The notes under the pieces were generated by a model. The model made no database searches and had not been told where the DNA came from. It saw only the letters and a list, made by a program, of their open reading frames with translations. This document shows, piece by piece, positions 22,501 through 33,952 of a stretch of DNA of 64,000 nt. The translations under genes and the position numbers were made by a program. The stretch is taken from contig SCFE01000003.1 in assembly GCA_004352715.1 (NCBI GenBank), positions 5,204,424 through 5,268,423 of the forward strand. Reading direction: 5' to 3'. This stretch comes from Hofstenia miamia. Taxonomy: Eukaryota > Xenacoelomorpha > Acoela. How positions within the stretch are numbered: the first letter of the stretch is position 1; the number at the start of each line of letters is the position of its first letter.

Positions 22501-23325
22501 CCAGCGATGTACGTGGACATCTTTGCTAATTAACTCAAAACAGTACAAACCTACAAGTGTTTTGCATTATTACTTTAGAGGATGTTAATGGGCGATCACG
22601 GAGTTAATAAATTCAAAAATTAAATTGATGAAAAAATATTTTTATTTATCTTTGATAACCGTGGTATACTGACCAGTCTATCTTATCAGCCGTTTAGCAT
22701 TCGGTTTCCAACTCTGTGACCAGAAATTTTTTTAAATGAAGAACTCTGTCTGACAAACTTTAATTAAAGATTTTATAATTCTGTAGTAGGGAAGGTCTAA
22801 TCATTTCAAATAGTATTATAATGGTGTTTTGAATATTTGTTATTTTAAATTCAAGTTTATACACTTGATTTATAAATTGAATATCTATGTTTAATATTTG
22901 ATTGACAATTATTTGCTGATGAATGGAGGGAGTTTGCTGACAATAGCATAAGCAGGGGGGGTGTGCGGTTGTTCAAATTTTAAGCAAAGCTACAGATGCA
23001 ATTTCTATAATTGTATAAATTACAAACCATTGACTTTATCTAAGATCGATTGCATTTACTGCTTTCTACAGAAAAATACAGTGTATAAGCATTTATTTTT
23101 CAACTTGCAATGTATTTTCATAATGAAAGTCTATTTTAACTCTAGTAACTGTCTGATTTAATAAGATAATCAAAATGCTCAATGTTGCTTTAGAGACGAT
23201 TTGGTACTACATTGCACGGTGGATATGGTCTAGGTCTTGAAAGATTTTTAATCTGGCTCCTTAACAAATATCATATACGTGATGTGTGCCTCTATCCTCG
23301 GTTTATAGGCTGCTGTGAGCCATAG
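19574..23325 (+). CDS. NARS1: Asparaginyl-tRNA synthetase, cytoplasmic: last four coding exons
   Basis: The enzyme charges tRNA-Asn with asparagine in the cytosol. Four exons in phase 0 join without a break: 19574-19621 ([16 protein letters not shown]), 20362-20445 (from [16 protein letters not shown] to DRLTDS), 21024-21155 ([13 protein letters not shown] to [12 protein letters not shown]) and 23194-23325 ([14 protein letters not shown] to the TAG stop). Each begins after an AG and ends before a GT. Class II motif 3 is intact in [10 protein letters not shown], with the ATP-binding arginine. EIKSFYM and [11 protein letters not shown] are typical of the AsnRS/AspRS subgroup. Together they give the C-terminal 131 residues. 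Motifs 1 and 2 and the N-terminal domain are missing from the visible sequence and must lie upstream, possibly beyond the gypsy-1 insertion or outside the window. Introns are 740, 578 and 2038 bp. The conserved sequence and clean splice sites indicate a functional host gene. Confidence 0.95.
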
Positions 23326-23487
23326 CTTTTCATCTCCATGAATTGTACATAGATGTTGGCTGCTTACCATTATAGTATTTCTATCAAATATGCTAAATTG
23401 TTATTCATGAATTCGTGATTTACTCAATATATTTTATATTCATCTAGCTAATCTTATAAAACTACAAAATAATGTAAGTAGTCAACC

Positions 23488-23493
23488 AATAAA
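23488..23493 (+). terminator. Candidate polyadenylation signal of NARS1
   Basis: AATAAA lies 163 bases after the TAG stop of NARS1 in an otherwise gene-free stretch. A canonical hexamer at a plausible 3' UTR distance is the only evidence. Confidence 0.5.
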
Positions 23494-23710
23494 GGTTTAA
23501 AATATTATATAGTACAGACAATTAGGCATGTTTAGTGAGACTCGCTAAGCTTCTCTAGTAATTGATGAGAAAAGTGATCCATAAGATCAGTCATTAAGAA
23601 ACGTTTACAGTATCCAGTCCGAACGTAGCATGTGTTGTTTCTTTCGCAGAGGAAATACTGCATTTCGCTTGATGAAGTAGGAATCTGGAGACCTTATATA
23701 TTTTTCAAGG

Positions 23711-24010
23711 TCATATCGAACATTCATCACAGTCGTATGTATAAACGATACCAGAAGACAATGAAATGGGTATATGATGTTTATTAGGTAACATATCCAT
23801 GGTCTTTTTTGCGAAAAATACTACACAAATTTTTGAAGTTGGTAAGTCTTTGTTGCATGATCGTACTGTTCTCTCCAATTGTTTTTCTCGTGATTTTATA
23901 ATTGGTAATTTCCAGTATACTTTTGTTTTTTCTTGGTTGTGTGTAGAACTTAAATATCGGGCAAAAGAACATATAAGAGGGCATTTACAATCCGAAATAT
24001 ATATATACAT
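23711..24010 (-). pseudogene. Possible Penelope-like retroelement remnant
   Basis: The - strand frame reads KVYWKLPIIKSREKQLERTV and later PISLSSGIVYTYDCDEC. A short K-L-P segment followed after about 60 residues by S-x-I-V-Y-x-Y-x-C-x-x-C is the arrangement seen in Penelope-like elements just before their GIY-YIG endonuclease. The endonuclease itself (Y-I-G and R-x-x-E-H) is not visible beyond the cysteines, where stops appear. The frame lies just downstream of NARS1 on the opposite strand. The match rests on a short pattern, so the family call is tentative. Confidence 0.4.
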
Positions 24011-24293
24011 AGATGTGAACCTAAGCTGAAAAATTTTAACATACTAATAAGACATCGGGAAATTAAAATCGCAAAAACAATATGCATTAAATCAAATAAG
24101 AAGACATTAGTAAATAAACAAACGAGGACATCAATCAAATTTAATATATTTTGAAGATCTGAATTGCTAAAAGAAAAGACATAGTTCGAAAACATTTCTT
24201 CAAATGCTTGGAAATTACATCAATGTTTGTCAAAACCTGTAGCAATAAAACGTTACTTAAAAATGTTCAAAGTCTTGAGATTATAACCAGTAC

Positions 24294-24295
<2 letters not shown>

Positions 24296-24331
<36 letters not shown>
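24296..24331. repeat. (TA)n microsatellite
   Basis: A 36-base pure TA tract with no adjacent transposon terminus. Confidence 0.9.
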
Positions 24332-24332
<1 letters not shown>

Positions 24333-27300
24333 CGATAAAGATTTAAGTTGTCAATGAACATCACAAAAATCAAAGTTCATGGAAGCTAGAGCGTGGGTAT
24401 AACCAATACTAACTAAGGTTGTATTTTGACTACTAAATTGCAAAGACTTAGTAGTAATGCTTGAATGAAATTTGCCCTAAAACAAGACAATCAGTATCAT
24501 TAAATTCAGGAATAAATATTCCATTAAGAGAAATTAATTGCAAATATCAGAAAAACTATCTGTTTTCCCAAATGCCACAGAATACTTGAGCATATTCCTG
24601 ACAAGTTCAAAACTACTGAGGACAATGATCTACTTCAAGTTGATACTGATTACAAGATTAAGGCCTTGAAATTGACCACATTTGTATTTATTGTGTTTTC
24701 AGAAATATACTAAGTAAATTACTAAATTGCAGAAGGCTATTTTGCTGTAATTCTGTGTCCATGGACAGTCAATTCTCCCAAGACTTATCTTTTTTCCCAA
24801 GGCTTTATTACTTAACAACGAACACTGAAGTCCTCAGCCTTGTCTATATTATCATTTTTTTATTATATAGCATACAAATACACAGAAAATTACATTATGT
24901 AGAATAACAAACTGCATATTTATTAGATAATGGAAACAACGATTGGTAAGGCTTTCAAGAAATAATTCCAAGAAAATGTTCTTAAGTGCTTTAAAACATT
25001 TTGACTATCAGAGAGATTAATTTCAAAATAGAAATGCATATTATTTGCAACTGTATATTTTCTGTGGAAAAATGAATTACTTGTAATGTATTTCTTCAAA
25101 GATTTTGATCTTTTTGCTGAAGTACGATGCATAAACACATATCTATGATTTAACTCAACTTTATAGATAGAGTTTTTTGAGGTATAACAAGGCTGAAATT
25201 TCTAAAATGATAGAAATGTAGCTGTAATATTGCAATTGCAAATTTCATAACAAATTATGTGGTTTTATTAATGACATAAAAATAGGGGAAAGTTCTGGAG
25301 CCACATGCTAGACTATGCAATATTAATGAAAAACTTCGGAATAAGAATATTTAACTAATTCGTTCTTCATTGATGTAGGTAAAACTAGTTTTACGCATTT
25401 AATTATGAAAATCTTAATGCAAAGCATATTATTCAAGTGATATTTAAGTTTGTCAGGGAAGTATATCTGTGCAATCTTGTGTCTATTGTTCAGTCAAAGT
25501 TGAAAGGTAGTAATTTATCACTGTAACAAATAGTGTTAAAATCACATGAAATTTGGCAGAGAAATAAAAGCTTTGCACTGTCAATTGCTTAACACCTCTA
25601 TGTCATTAACAGCCTACAAAAATTACACCTATGTATTAGATGCATGTTGAATTTGAATGCTCTAAGTATAAACAGAATAGACGAATTTAATTTTCATGCA
25701 TTACATTAAGATAACAAAAATAGCCATAATATGAGTGCGTTTTAATGGTTATCGAAAATACTTTCAATAATAATCCATCTTTTTAGAGAAGCTTTTCCCT
25801 TCTATTTTTTTATCTTCGCTGCCTATCAGGAGAAGCAGAAAGTTGTTTTATATACCTATGAATATTTATTATACATTGTGGATTTTGACTTGGCTCTTGT
25901 GAAGGCTAGTCAGTGGGTCAATATTGAGCATCATTTCTTAGGAAAAACAAACGCATTCCTAAAAAATATTATCACTCTTTCCAGTTCATGATCTACCATC
26001 AATATTTGCACATTTAGAATGCATCTAGTACCAAAATCTGTTCAATGGAAAGAATAGCACAACAGCGCCCATTTTTCTAAACATCAAATGCTAAGGGTGT
26101 TTGCAAGTTTCAATGCGAAATTTTTCTGGATTTATTCCAGTTGACTATTCTAAAATTCAGTTGATTAGAAGTAAGAATGAAAAAAGTGTTCGTAGTTAAG
26201 CCTGGATTACGATGATTGGATTTTGCTATGAAAACTAAGAAATTTCCACAATTTTATAGTATGTGGATTTATTCTATAGAAGCGATTAATGCTAACCCAA
26301 ATTTTGAGTCAAACGAAAAATTTTATAATTTTTATATTTAATTGAATTTTACAAATTTTTTAGAGATGTAATATGGATCTGAAAACTTCTACCTTTACCA
26401 TTAGCTAAATGTAGATACCTGCTAAAGTATATTAATTAGGTATATGTTTTAAGCTTACTTAATACAAAGCTATTAGTAGCTAAAAAGGAAATGCCAAATA
26501 TCATTAAATGCATTTGGAAAGACTTTAATTTGATAGCACAACACAACACCTAAAATTGTAAAAATATGAATCATGTTAAAATGTTTGGGTCCAAAACGTT
26601 TCAAAAATATCTAAATAGTAGGATTTTGTGCATACTCTACATGTAATTCCAATTTTAGAAAATTACAAACTTTTCAATAAATTTAGTGTAAAGAGATTTT
26701 ATTGAAGATGAATTTAAATAGATTTGCTTACACTATTTTGAGAGGAATTATCTAGGTTCAGCTAATTTTAGTTGATGCCAATATCAATGCACATTTATAA
26801 ACTATCATGCGTTTTATTACAGAAAAATTGTAGCACTGGCTATGTGATCGCCGATATTTATTACTGAAGGAGAATATATTATAATTTTTTTCAATAGAAG
26901 TGCACCATATACTATTGTCCGTGACCGCTGTTCTTTTTAATAATATATTTGCTTGATTTTCGTTAAAAGGAGCATCTGGTTTATTTGACACTAACTCAGC
27001 TGCAATCTATAGATTTACGTAGCGTCTAATTCACTTTCATCTAATGAGGTTTTTTTAGAACAACAAAGGCTAAATTCAACTTATAATCAAAAGGTAGATT
27101 GGAAAAAAACATCGACTTTATTACTTCATTTACTATTTACTACAGTACGTAAACTAGTTTAAAGTAACAGTAACTCGATACTGAAAGTTCATTTTAAAAT
27201 ATAAACTTTTCAATGGCTTTCAATTTGTTATCTATTATATATTTTAGAATATATAGGTACATGTAATGAACAAAAAAGGGGCAAAGCCGCGAATATATTG

Positions 27301-27380
27301 AAAATATAGACCATAAAAATGTACTTCAAGACATTGGCTTTTGAATTTTTATATATGTTTACCGAAAATTTTTGATAACC
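24332..27380. other. AT-rich DNA, no supported gene
   Basis: Only short open frames under 80 codons occur and none shows a motif. Parts such as 25160-25450 resemble the segment around 35760-35890 in places, which suggests old dispersed repeats, but I cannot delimit an element. Confidence 0.5.
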
Positions 27381-27384
27381 AATC

Positions 27385-27428
27385 AAAATTAATTTTGAAA
27401 ATCTGTCCTCGCTTTGCGGACGCCACTG
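27385..27428 (-). repeat. hAT-like end (CAGTGGCG type)
   Basis: Read on the - strand this end starts CAGTGGCGTCCGCAAAGCGA, a common form of hAT terminus. The adjacent 8 bases are actgaatc. The partner end was not found. Confidence 0.35.
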
Positions 27429-27580
27429 ACTGAATCCACATACGCTCTGGTGTGATCGAACATTACTATTGAATAATTTCTGACATTTTATTAGTTTTCT
27501 ATAAGGAAGTTTGCTTTTTAGATTTTTTAAACTCTGGCACAATTTTAACTGGATCGAACATTCTTTTAATAGGTTCCAAG

Positions 27581-28045
27581 TAGTGCTGGATCCGGTCAAG
27601 TTAAACGGGTTAAACCGGGCCGATCCGGTTAAAGCCTGTTAATCTACCGTAACCGATTAATCAGGTTAAAACCCCGGATAAGTAATTCTATCTTTGACTT
27701 TCAACATATATTGATTCAATTATTGCTGTATGATAAGATAGTAGAAATTGTGAAAAAGGGAGCAAATATTTCCATTGTTGTAATTTTAGTAGTAATATAT
27801 AGGATTATTAGATACATATAAACTAATTTGATGTTAACACATAGGAGTAGACCAATTTGATTTTGACATATAGGTATTGAATATATATTTTTTAAGCTTG
27901 AATATGAATATAGATGCATAGATATATGTAACCAAGCAAGAGCTAATTGTAAAGAATCCGGTTAAAGCCTCTTAAAATCTGGTTAAGTTAAGAAGCAATC
28001 CGGTTCGGTGAATCCGGTTAAAGTATTTTGGGACGCTCAGCATTA
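27581..28045. mobile_element. Non-autonomous hAT element (MITE), 465 bp
   Basis: The left end reads TAGTGCTGGATCCGG. The right end, on the other strand, reads TAATGCTGAGCGTCCC, so the first nine bases match except two. The element is flanked by gttccaag (27573-27580) and gtttcaag (28046-28053), an 8-bp target duplication with one change, as expected for hAT transposition. ATCCGGTTAAAG words are repeated near both ends in several variants, like subterminal transposase-binding sites. It has no transposase coding sequence; a 67-codon open frame inside it is not meaningful. Confidence 0.75.
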
Positions 28046-28053
28046 GTTTCAAG

Positions 28054-31000
28054 TCATATTGCTCGAAAAAGTGAAAATAAATGCGTTCTCATTTTAGAAG
28101 AACAAGCAGTGCATTCTGCATACATTTTACAGAATAACACGTGATCACTAAAGTTTTTTCACAGCAAAAATTCTTGACTGGTTGAAAAAGAACCAATTGA
28201 AAATCGTGGTGAAGTCTGCTCGTTCAATTACCAAATATACTTACATTCTTTAAGCTCTTCTGCTTTTTCATGTTAAAAATATCTGATTTGACTCGTATTC
28301 ATTGGGTACCTACTTCGAATTTTTCTTTAATGATAATTTCGATACCCATTTCGCCTAAACAGTTCCATGGGTACAAACACCCCCAAACAGCAAAGCTTAT
28401 GCAATAGCAATAGCAGAATTGATTGAAGGAAATTAGTCTATAATATAACAAACTTCTGCAAAATAAAACCAGTTTCGTTGAAGCCAACAGCATCAAAGAA
28501 TGACAATTTAATAATTTAAAATTAATAAATCATTTATATAAGGTTGGACAGAAAGAAATGTTTATTCTCTATATTGTAAATTTAAACATTTCTAATGCTG
28601 CATTGCATTGTTCAATTTATTGAGGTATATGTTTCGATATTTCCTTGGAAGGAATGAATGTTACCTTCCAATATCTCACACAAAAAGGTAGCTCACGTGC
28701 ATAAAATGCTCGAAACATTTGTAACTTATATGTAAGAAACGTTCTAATTCATTGAACTTGCAAATTTTGTTTTCAAAATTGCAATCTCATCATTCAAATA
28801 GTGCAAAAATATAACAAATATGTAGTCATTATATGACAATAAGTTTAAAAATTTATTACAACCAACAAATCGTGGCATGCCTTATTTTTGAAATAATACA
28901 TTTCCTGCATAAAAGAAAGATTTCCAATTTAACTATATCAAACGATTTATGTGGTATTATTCCTTTTCTGATGCGCATTTGCAAACTGTGATCTATCCAG
29001 TCAGTCTACATGTACTCAAATTCATTATCATTTGGCAAACACTCCAATTCTTTGTTAGTGGATTTTAAAAAGTTTTATTGCTTAAGGGACTAATCGCGAC
29101 TATTAAAAATTGCCAACCTGAACCGATTTCTCGATTTTAGCTTAAATGTATTTTCAATACGAAAATGGTGTTACACATTGTTCTCCTTCAAAATTGGCTA
29201 GTATACTGATACTTTGTTTTTTGCAAAAAAATAATAATGATTATAATCAACATTGAGTGTGAAAATTTAAATGATTTAGACCAAATCAACTACTTTCAAT
29301 GAAACTAAGAGATAAACTTCCTTACCCTAAAGTTTCAAAGAATAATTGGTAATTTGCCTTTAAAGGAAACTTCAAGATTTCTTACAAAATTGTATTTCAT
29401 TTAAATTCCATTTTGAGCAAAATTTATTCGTTGTGGCAATGTAGGGTGTCAAGGCCACCTTACCATAATTTGAGTGATTTATCGCTACATCAAAATACAA
29501 ATATATTGGTTGACTTGTTGCTCTCATGCATAAGATCTTCTGATTCATTACATACAAAGTGAATTTGAATGTTTTATAAAATCAGAATTTTTTATAGAAA
29601 TATAAATAAAATTTTTAAATTTTTCAGAGAAGGGAATATTTTTAGCTTAAATGTTCATCATTAAGGGGGCGAATATTCACCAATTGATGTGTAAATATCG
29701 CAAAATTTCTAAATTTCTTAATAGAGACAAAACTTTTTGTATCGTTAGAATCACGCTACAAAAAGTTTCCTTGCAAACTATGTGATATTTTTCAAACTGA
29801 GAATCAATATGTCTTAAGAAATGGAAAGCAGTATTCCTTGCCAAATATATCGTTGTGATTTCTATAATGTTTGCGGGAACAGCAAATTTGTTGGATTTTC
29901 AATATTGGCTAATGGGTTTTAAAAGAATCAATTATTTGACAATTAGGATCATTGCTTGCTGTTTAAAGCGAACTTTATGATTCAATACTGAATAATTGCT
30001 GAAATTGGGTCCAATCCTCCAAAGTTTAAATCTACAATTTCCAAGGCCAGCATGGTTTAATTATTTTTTATTGATATATTTCCTGTTGAAGAATATTTCC
30101 TGATATTAGCTGAAAAAGGAAATATATCATGCACCAATGCAGATCTATTAAATATGGATTAATATTATATGTATATTTATCAACAATGCAAAAAAAAATT
30201 TGAATGCGATTTGATCATTATCATGTTAAAAGAAATTGATGTAAAAAACTATAACCACAAAGATAGTTCATTTTTTAAACATTAAAATCAAAACAATTAC
30301 CAAGCATTTTGATGAGCGACTTTCTCCAAATTCAAAGTAATTGATCTAAATTCAAAGTTTCCACCTGCTACTTTAATGGGCTCGTAAATATATGCATAAT
30401 TTAACTGTGACTGCCAGTGAGCAATTTGCTTTGTTGCCATTGGTGCAAACATTTAATATGTCAAATTGCTTTACATACGATATCTAAGTCATTGAACCAT
30501 TTTTTAATTGACACTTTTGATATGGCTCATTATGAAAACAGTAGGGATAAATTATAATCCTCATTTATGTAATTGTCTTAATGTCAGGGAAATATATAGA
30601 TGTATTCAGAAGTTGACTCCAGCTCTCTTATTCCAAGGAAATATTTTACTATTGCTTGAGTACTCAGATTAATATTAGAAATGATTCATAAATATTTTGC
30701 TCAGCTGTTTGCCACTTCTTGATCATAACTCTTAAGAAGAGGATGGAAGTTAACAATTATAGCATATGTTGTAACATCTAGGATTCTAGGGTGGTATTCA
30801 GCGTTAAGATATGTGATATATGATGATAAATGCAGAAAACAAAATATCATTGCGAAGATTTACTAAAAATTTTGAGCATTACGCATTTCTCAAGTAAGAA
30901 TTTTAAATTGTCATAGGATATACAGTACTATAAAATCCATGTTCGGTTGATTTGAATAAGAAATACTTTACTTGAATTTTTCAGACATGCCAATTTCAAA

Positions 31001-31191
31001 TAATAATCAAAATTTGAAGTGTAAAGAAATGTTTTGAGCTTCGAGCTTTTGGCTAAGCACCAAATATTGAAGCAGTTCCCGACGGTAAAATTTTTATTGC
31101 ATATAATAATCACTAGATTTCTATAAATTTACCTTGACTCTCGCCTAAGTTGAATAAAACTTATTATTCATTGTAAAATCCCTGTATAATT
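28054..31191. other. AT-rich DNA, no supported gene
   Basis: About 3.1 kb with only short open frames and no recognisable motif, RNA gene or terminal repeat. Confidence 0.55.
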
Positions 31192-31353
31192 TGTGGTGAT
31201 ATTATAGTACCACCCGGTATTAACCTGTTCCTAACACGGGCTATTTACCGTATTATTACCTTTGTAACAAGCCCATTTTATGTATATATATATATATATA
31301 TACTAATGTGATTTTAATAAACGATTTTACTCGTACTGCTTAACCCTATAACA
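31192..31353 (+). repeat. gypsy-2 5' LTR (about 162 bp)
   Basis: It begins TGTGGTGATATTATAG and ends CCCTATAACA, keeping TG...CA ends. Inside are a (TA)n run at 31282-31303 and AATAAA near the end, a likely polyadenylation signal of the element. TGGTGACAAC follows directly, starting with TGG as primer-binding sites do. The left border is inferred from these rules, because the 3' LTR is too incomplete to confirm it. Confidence 0.65.
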
Positions 31354-32010
31354 TGGTGACAACATTTGAATCATTAAAACTTCAGCGACTGGAAGTAGAT
31401 GAAATTAATATTTCACACGAATGGACTCGCTGGAAAAGAGATTTTGAATTATTTCTTTTAATCAACAGAGCTTGACAAAAAAACAGATAGCGTTAGAATC
31501 GCGCTTCTACAGAGAACCATTGGTCAAAATGCTTTGGATAACCTCACTTGGGAAGATTGCGAGGAAAAATCAAAGTTCTCAGTTGTTATCAAAAAAATAC
31601 TATTCATATTTTAGTAAAAAACCTAATGAAACTTTCAAAAGAAATAAGTTCTTCAGTAAAAAAAGAGACGGCTTAAAGACTGATACATTTGTTAATTTAT
31701 TAAGTGCACTTTCGCGAAATTGTAACTTTGCAGAACTAACAGAAAGCCTAATACTTTATCAGCATTGTCTTCACAATGATAGAAGATGAACTACAAGAAC
31801 GTTTGCTAAGGGAGCAAAACCTTACCTTAAGCAGAGCAATCGCAATCTGTAAGTGCTTTGAAGACTCACATGAGCAGATCAAATCACTGAAGAATTGTGA
31901 TGCATCTCAAAACCGGGAGTGCAAAAAAGAAGTGGAGTTCAATGCAATTGGACCATATCATAAAGCTTTGCCAACCTTCAAACACTCATTCAACAATAAG
32001 AACAGCAGCA
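31354..32010 (+). pseudogene. gypsy-2 gag remnant
   Basis: Translation from just after the LTR gives a gag start (TFESLKLQRLEV, then EWTRWKRDFELF), characteristic of a common invertebrate gypsy group. After frame changes near 31470 it continues with ALESRFYREP in another phase and then ETFKRNKFF. A later frame, from about 31776, gives DELQERLLREQNLTLSRAI, the well-known end of the gag capsid region. At least two frameshifts separate these parts. A zinc knuckle is not clearly preserved. Confidence 0.75.
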
Positions 32011-32224
32011 TAGTGTTTCGGACTGTGGACGCAGACATCAACGTTGACATTGTCCAGCATACGGGAAAAGATGCAACAACAATGTGCAGAATACATCTAC
32101 AAAGACAATACAAAATTGGTACTGTGTAGTGATGAAAAAATCGATGAAGAATGTTGTTGTAATTCAATTACAAAAAGTGAATGCAGGAAAATTAAATCAA
32201 TTGAAACCATAGCTTTGATTAAAA

Positions 32225-32575
32225 GGTGAAAAATCAAAATGAAGGTCGACTCAGGGGCCCAGTGTAATGCTTTTCTCTTCAAGATTTTAAGTAACTTGCG
32301 CTTAGTAATCAATTGATAAAACCGTCCAAATTTAGATTAACTGGTTATGGAGGCAAAAGGGTACCATTAAAAGTAGTTTGCGCTTTACTCATAATCTTAG
32401 TTAGTAAAAGAAGACAGTCGAATGCTGATCTCATTATATGCTCAGAAGATGTTACCCCAATTTTAGGATTGAAAACTTGCTTAGAAAATGACCTCCTGCA
32501 AGTAGATTTTAAGAAGGACTCTCTTGTTCACTCTATGTCGAAGAATGCATTTACCAAACCTCAGTTTTTTAGGTA
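32225..32575 (+). pseudogene. gypsy-2 protease remnant
   Basis: The segment KVDSGAQCNAF contains the D-S-G-A active site of a retropepsin. It is followed, after a frame change, by KFRLTGYGGKRVPLK, which matches the usual downstream part of gypsy proteases. Stops and shifts break the frame. Confidence 0.65.
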
Positions 32576-32659
32576 GTGTCCCGAAGGATATAATGCCATG
32601 CTCTTCAATACTGCCCTTCGGATCTAAATTGGACGACAACTCACCACATGCCATAACAA

Positions 32660-33260
32660 ACCACTACTCTAATATCCTTAAAGGATTGGGACACTACAAA
32701 GTAAAATATGATATCGTCCTAGAAGAATTTCAATTGCAATCTTCGATAAATTGAGAGATAAGTTGATCGAATTGGAAGTAAATATTATTATTACAGAGGT
32801 ATAAAATAGCGCAAATTGGGTTAACAGTGTCGTGATTGTGGAAAAAAAAAATGAAAATATTCGTTTAACCATGGATGCTAAGCAATTAAACTTGTCCATC
32901 ATCCGAGAATCGCACTTTCCATCAAATAATTCACGCCTTCGAGAATTCTTCAATGGTAAATCAACATTTTCTGCAATTGAATGTTCTAATGAATGTTGGC
33001 ATATTGAACTAATGAAGCAATCATCCAATCTATGCACCTTCAATACCCCCATTCGGGCGTTATCAATGGAACCGCCTCCCCATTGGACATTTCTGTTCGT
33101 CTGACAAAAACCCAGTAGATGATAGACAAGATATTCGGAGGCTTGCCAAATGTTATTGCCATCCATGATGATCTGTGTGTTGCAACTAATGAAGAAACGT
33201 ACCATGATGCGCTTATGCTGACAGGTCACTAACTCCTACTGAACAAATCGAAAAAGAGCC
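32660..33260 (+). pseudogene. gypsy-2 reverse transcriptase remnant
   Basis: RT motifs appear in order: KGLGHYKVKYDIVLEE, then SVVIVEKKNENIRLTMDAKQ, then KSTFSAIECSNECWHIELM with CTFNTP. After a frameshift near 33105, LPNVIAIHDDLCVATNE contains the DD of the polymerase active site, with the usual Tyr of YxDD replaced. Stops and shifts rule out function. The fit to the same gypsy group as the gag is good. Confidence 0.75.
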
Positions 33261-33261
33261 T

Positions 33262-33887
33262 CTTCCTGTTGTCTATGAATGTACAAAATTTCACGTATAA
33301 CTGGTGAATTTAAATTTTCATGTAACATTTTAATCAGAAATTTAGTTTTTCTATTATTCTTCTGTGAATGGGCACCCTAAAAACTATCTCCACAAATATA
33401 CATGCTATGTAAATTATAGTGAAAAAATCGAATTCAGTGTCAAAAATTTAGTTTCCTCAAGATTTTGTGTACGAATTCGCTCAGAAAATTTTGAAATATT
33501 AAGAGTTTTATAAATTTTATAAAAATCTTATAACATCACTAATTTTGATGAAAATTCAATTAATGTAATGAAATTTTAGCAAAATTTGAGTGGTAATATT
33601 TTTGCGACAACTAAATACATTTATGCAAAACTTTTAGAATAAACTAAATATTTCACCCTGAATTGGATTTTTAACTAAAATTTACATATCATATATATTT
33701 TTAGAAATAGTTTTTAGGGTGCCTCTTCACAGGGAAATAGGAAGAAAACTAATTTTCTGATTAAAAGTTTACAGAAAATTTGAATTGACAATGCCAAACT
33801 TGAGCCTAGTGCTAAAAATCAAAGTTATTGTGTTAATAATTGCAGAAACATATTAAGAAGATGAGTTTTTCAATATTTATGTTCAGA
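33262..33887. other. Unassigned interior of gypsy-2
   Basis: AT-rich sequence in which RNase H and integrase would be expected. None of their motifs were recognised, so this is either a deletion filled by other DNA or decay beyond recognition. Confidence 0.4.
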
Positions 33888-33952
33888 ACTGTATATATAA
33901 ATGTACTAATGTCATTTTAATAAACGATTTTACTAGTCCAGCTTAACTCTAT
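33888..33952 (+). repeat. gypsy-2 3' LTR fragment
   Basis: About 65 bases match the end of the LTR at 31290-31349, including AATAAACGATTTTACT. The match stops at CTCTAT, a few bases short of the LTR end, where the gypsy-1 LTR begins. Confidence 0.75.

Larger units (their letters stand above)
31192..33952 (+). mobile_element. Decayed short-LTR Ty3/gypsy element, gypsy-2
   Basis: The + strand order is 5' LTR (31192-31353), gag, protease, RT, then about 600 bp without recognisable sequence, and the last 65 bases of a 3' LTR (33888-33952). The 3' LTR piece shares the TTTTAATAAACGATTTTACT block with the 5' LTR. It is cut by the gypsy-1 LTR that starts at 33953. RNase H and integrase are missing. 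Frames change repeatedly, so all coding parts are pseudogenes. Confidence 0.8.

Noticed and set aside
31958-33229. - strand frames of 69 to 183 codons
   Set aside because: They are shadows of the gypsy-2 gag and RT remnants on the + strand.
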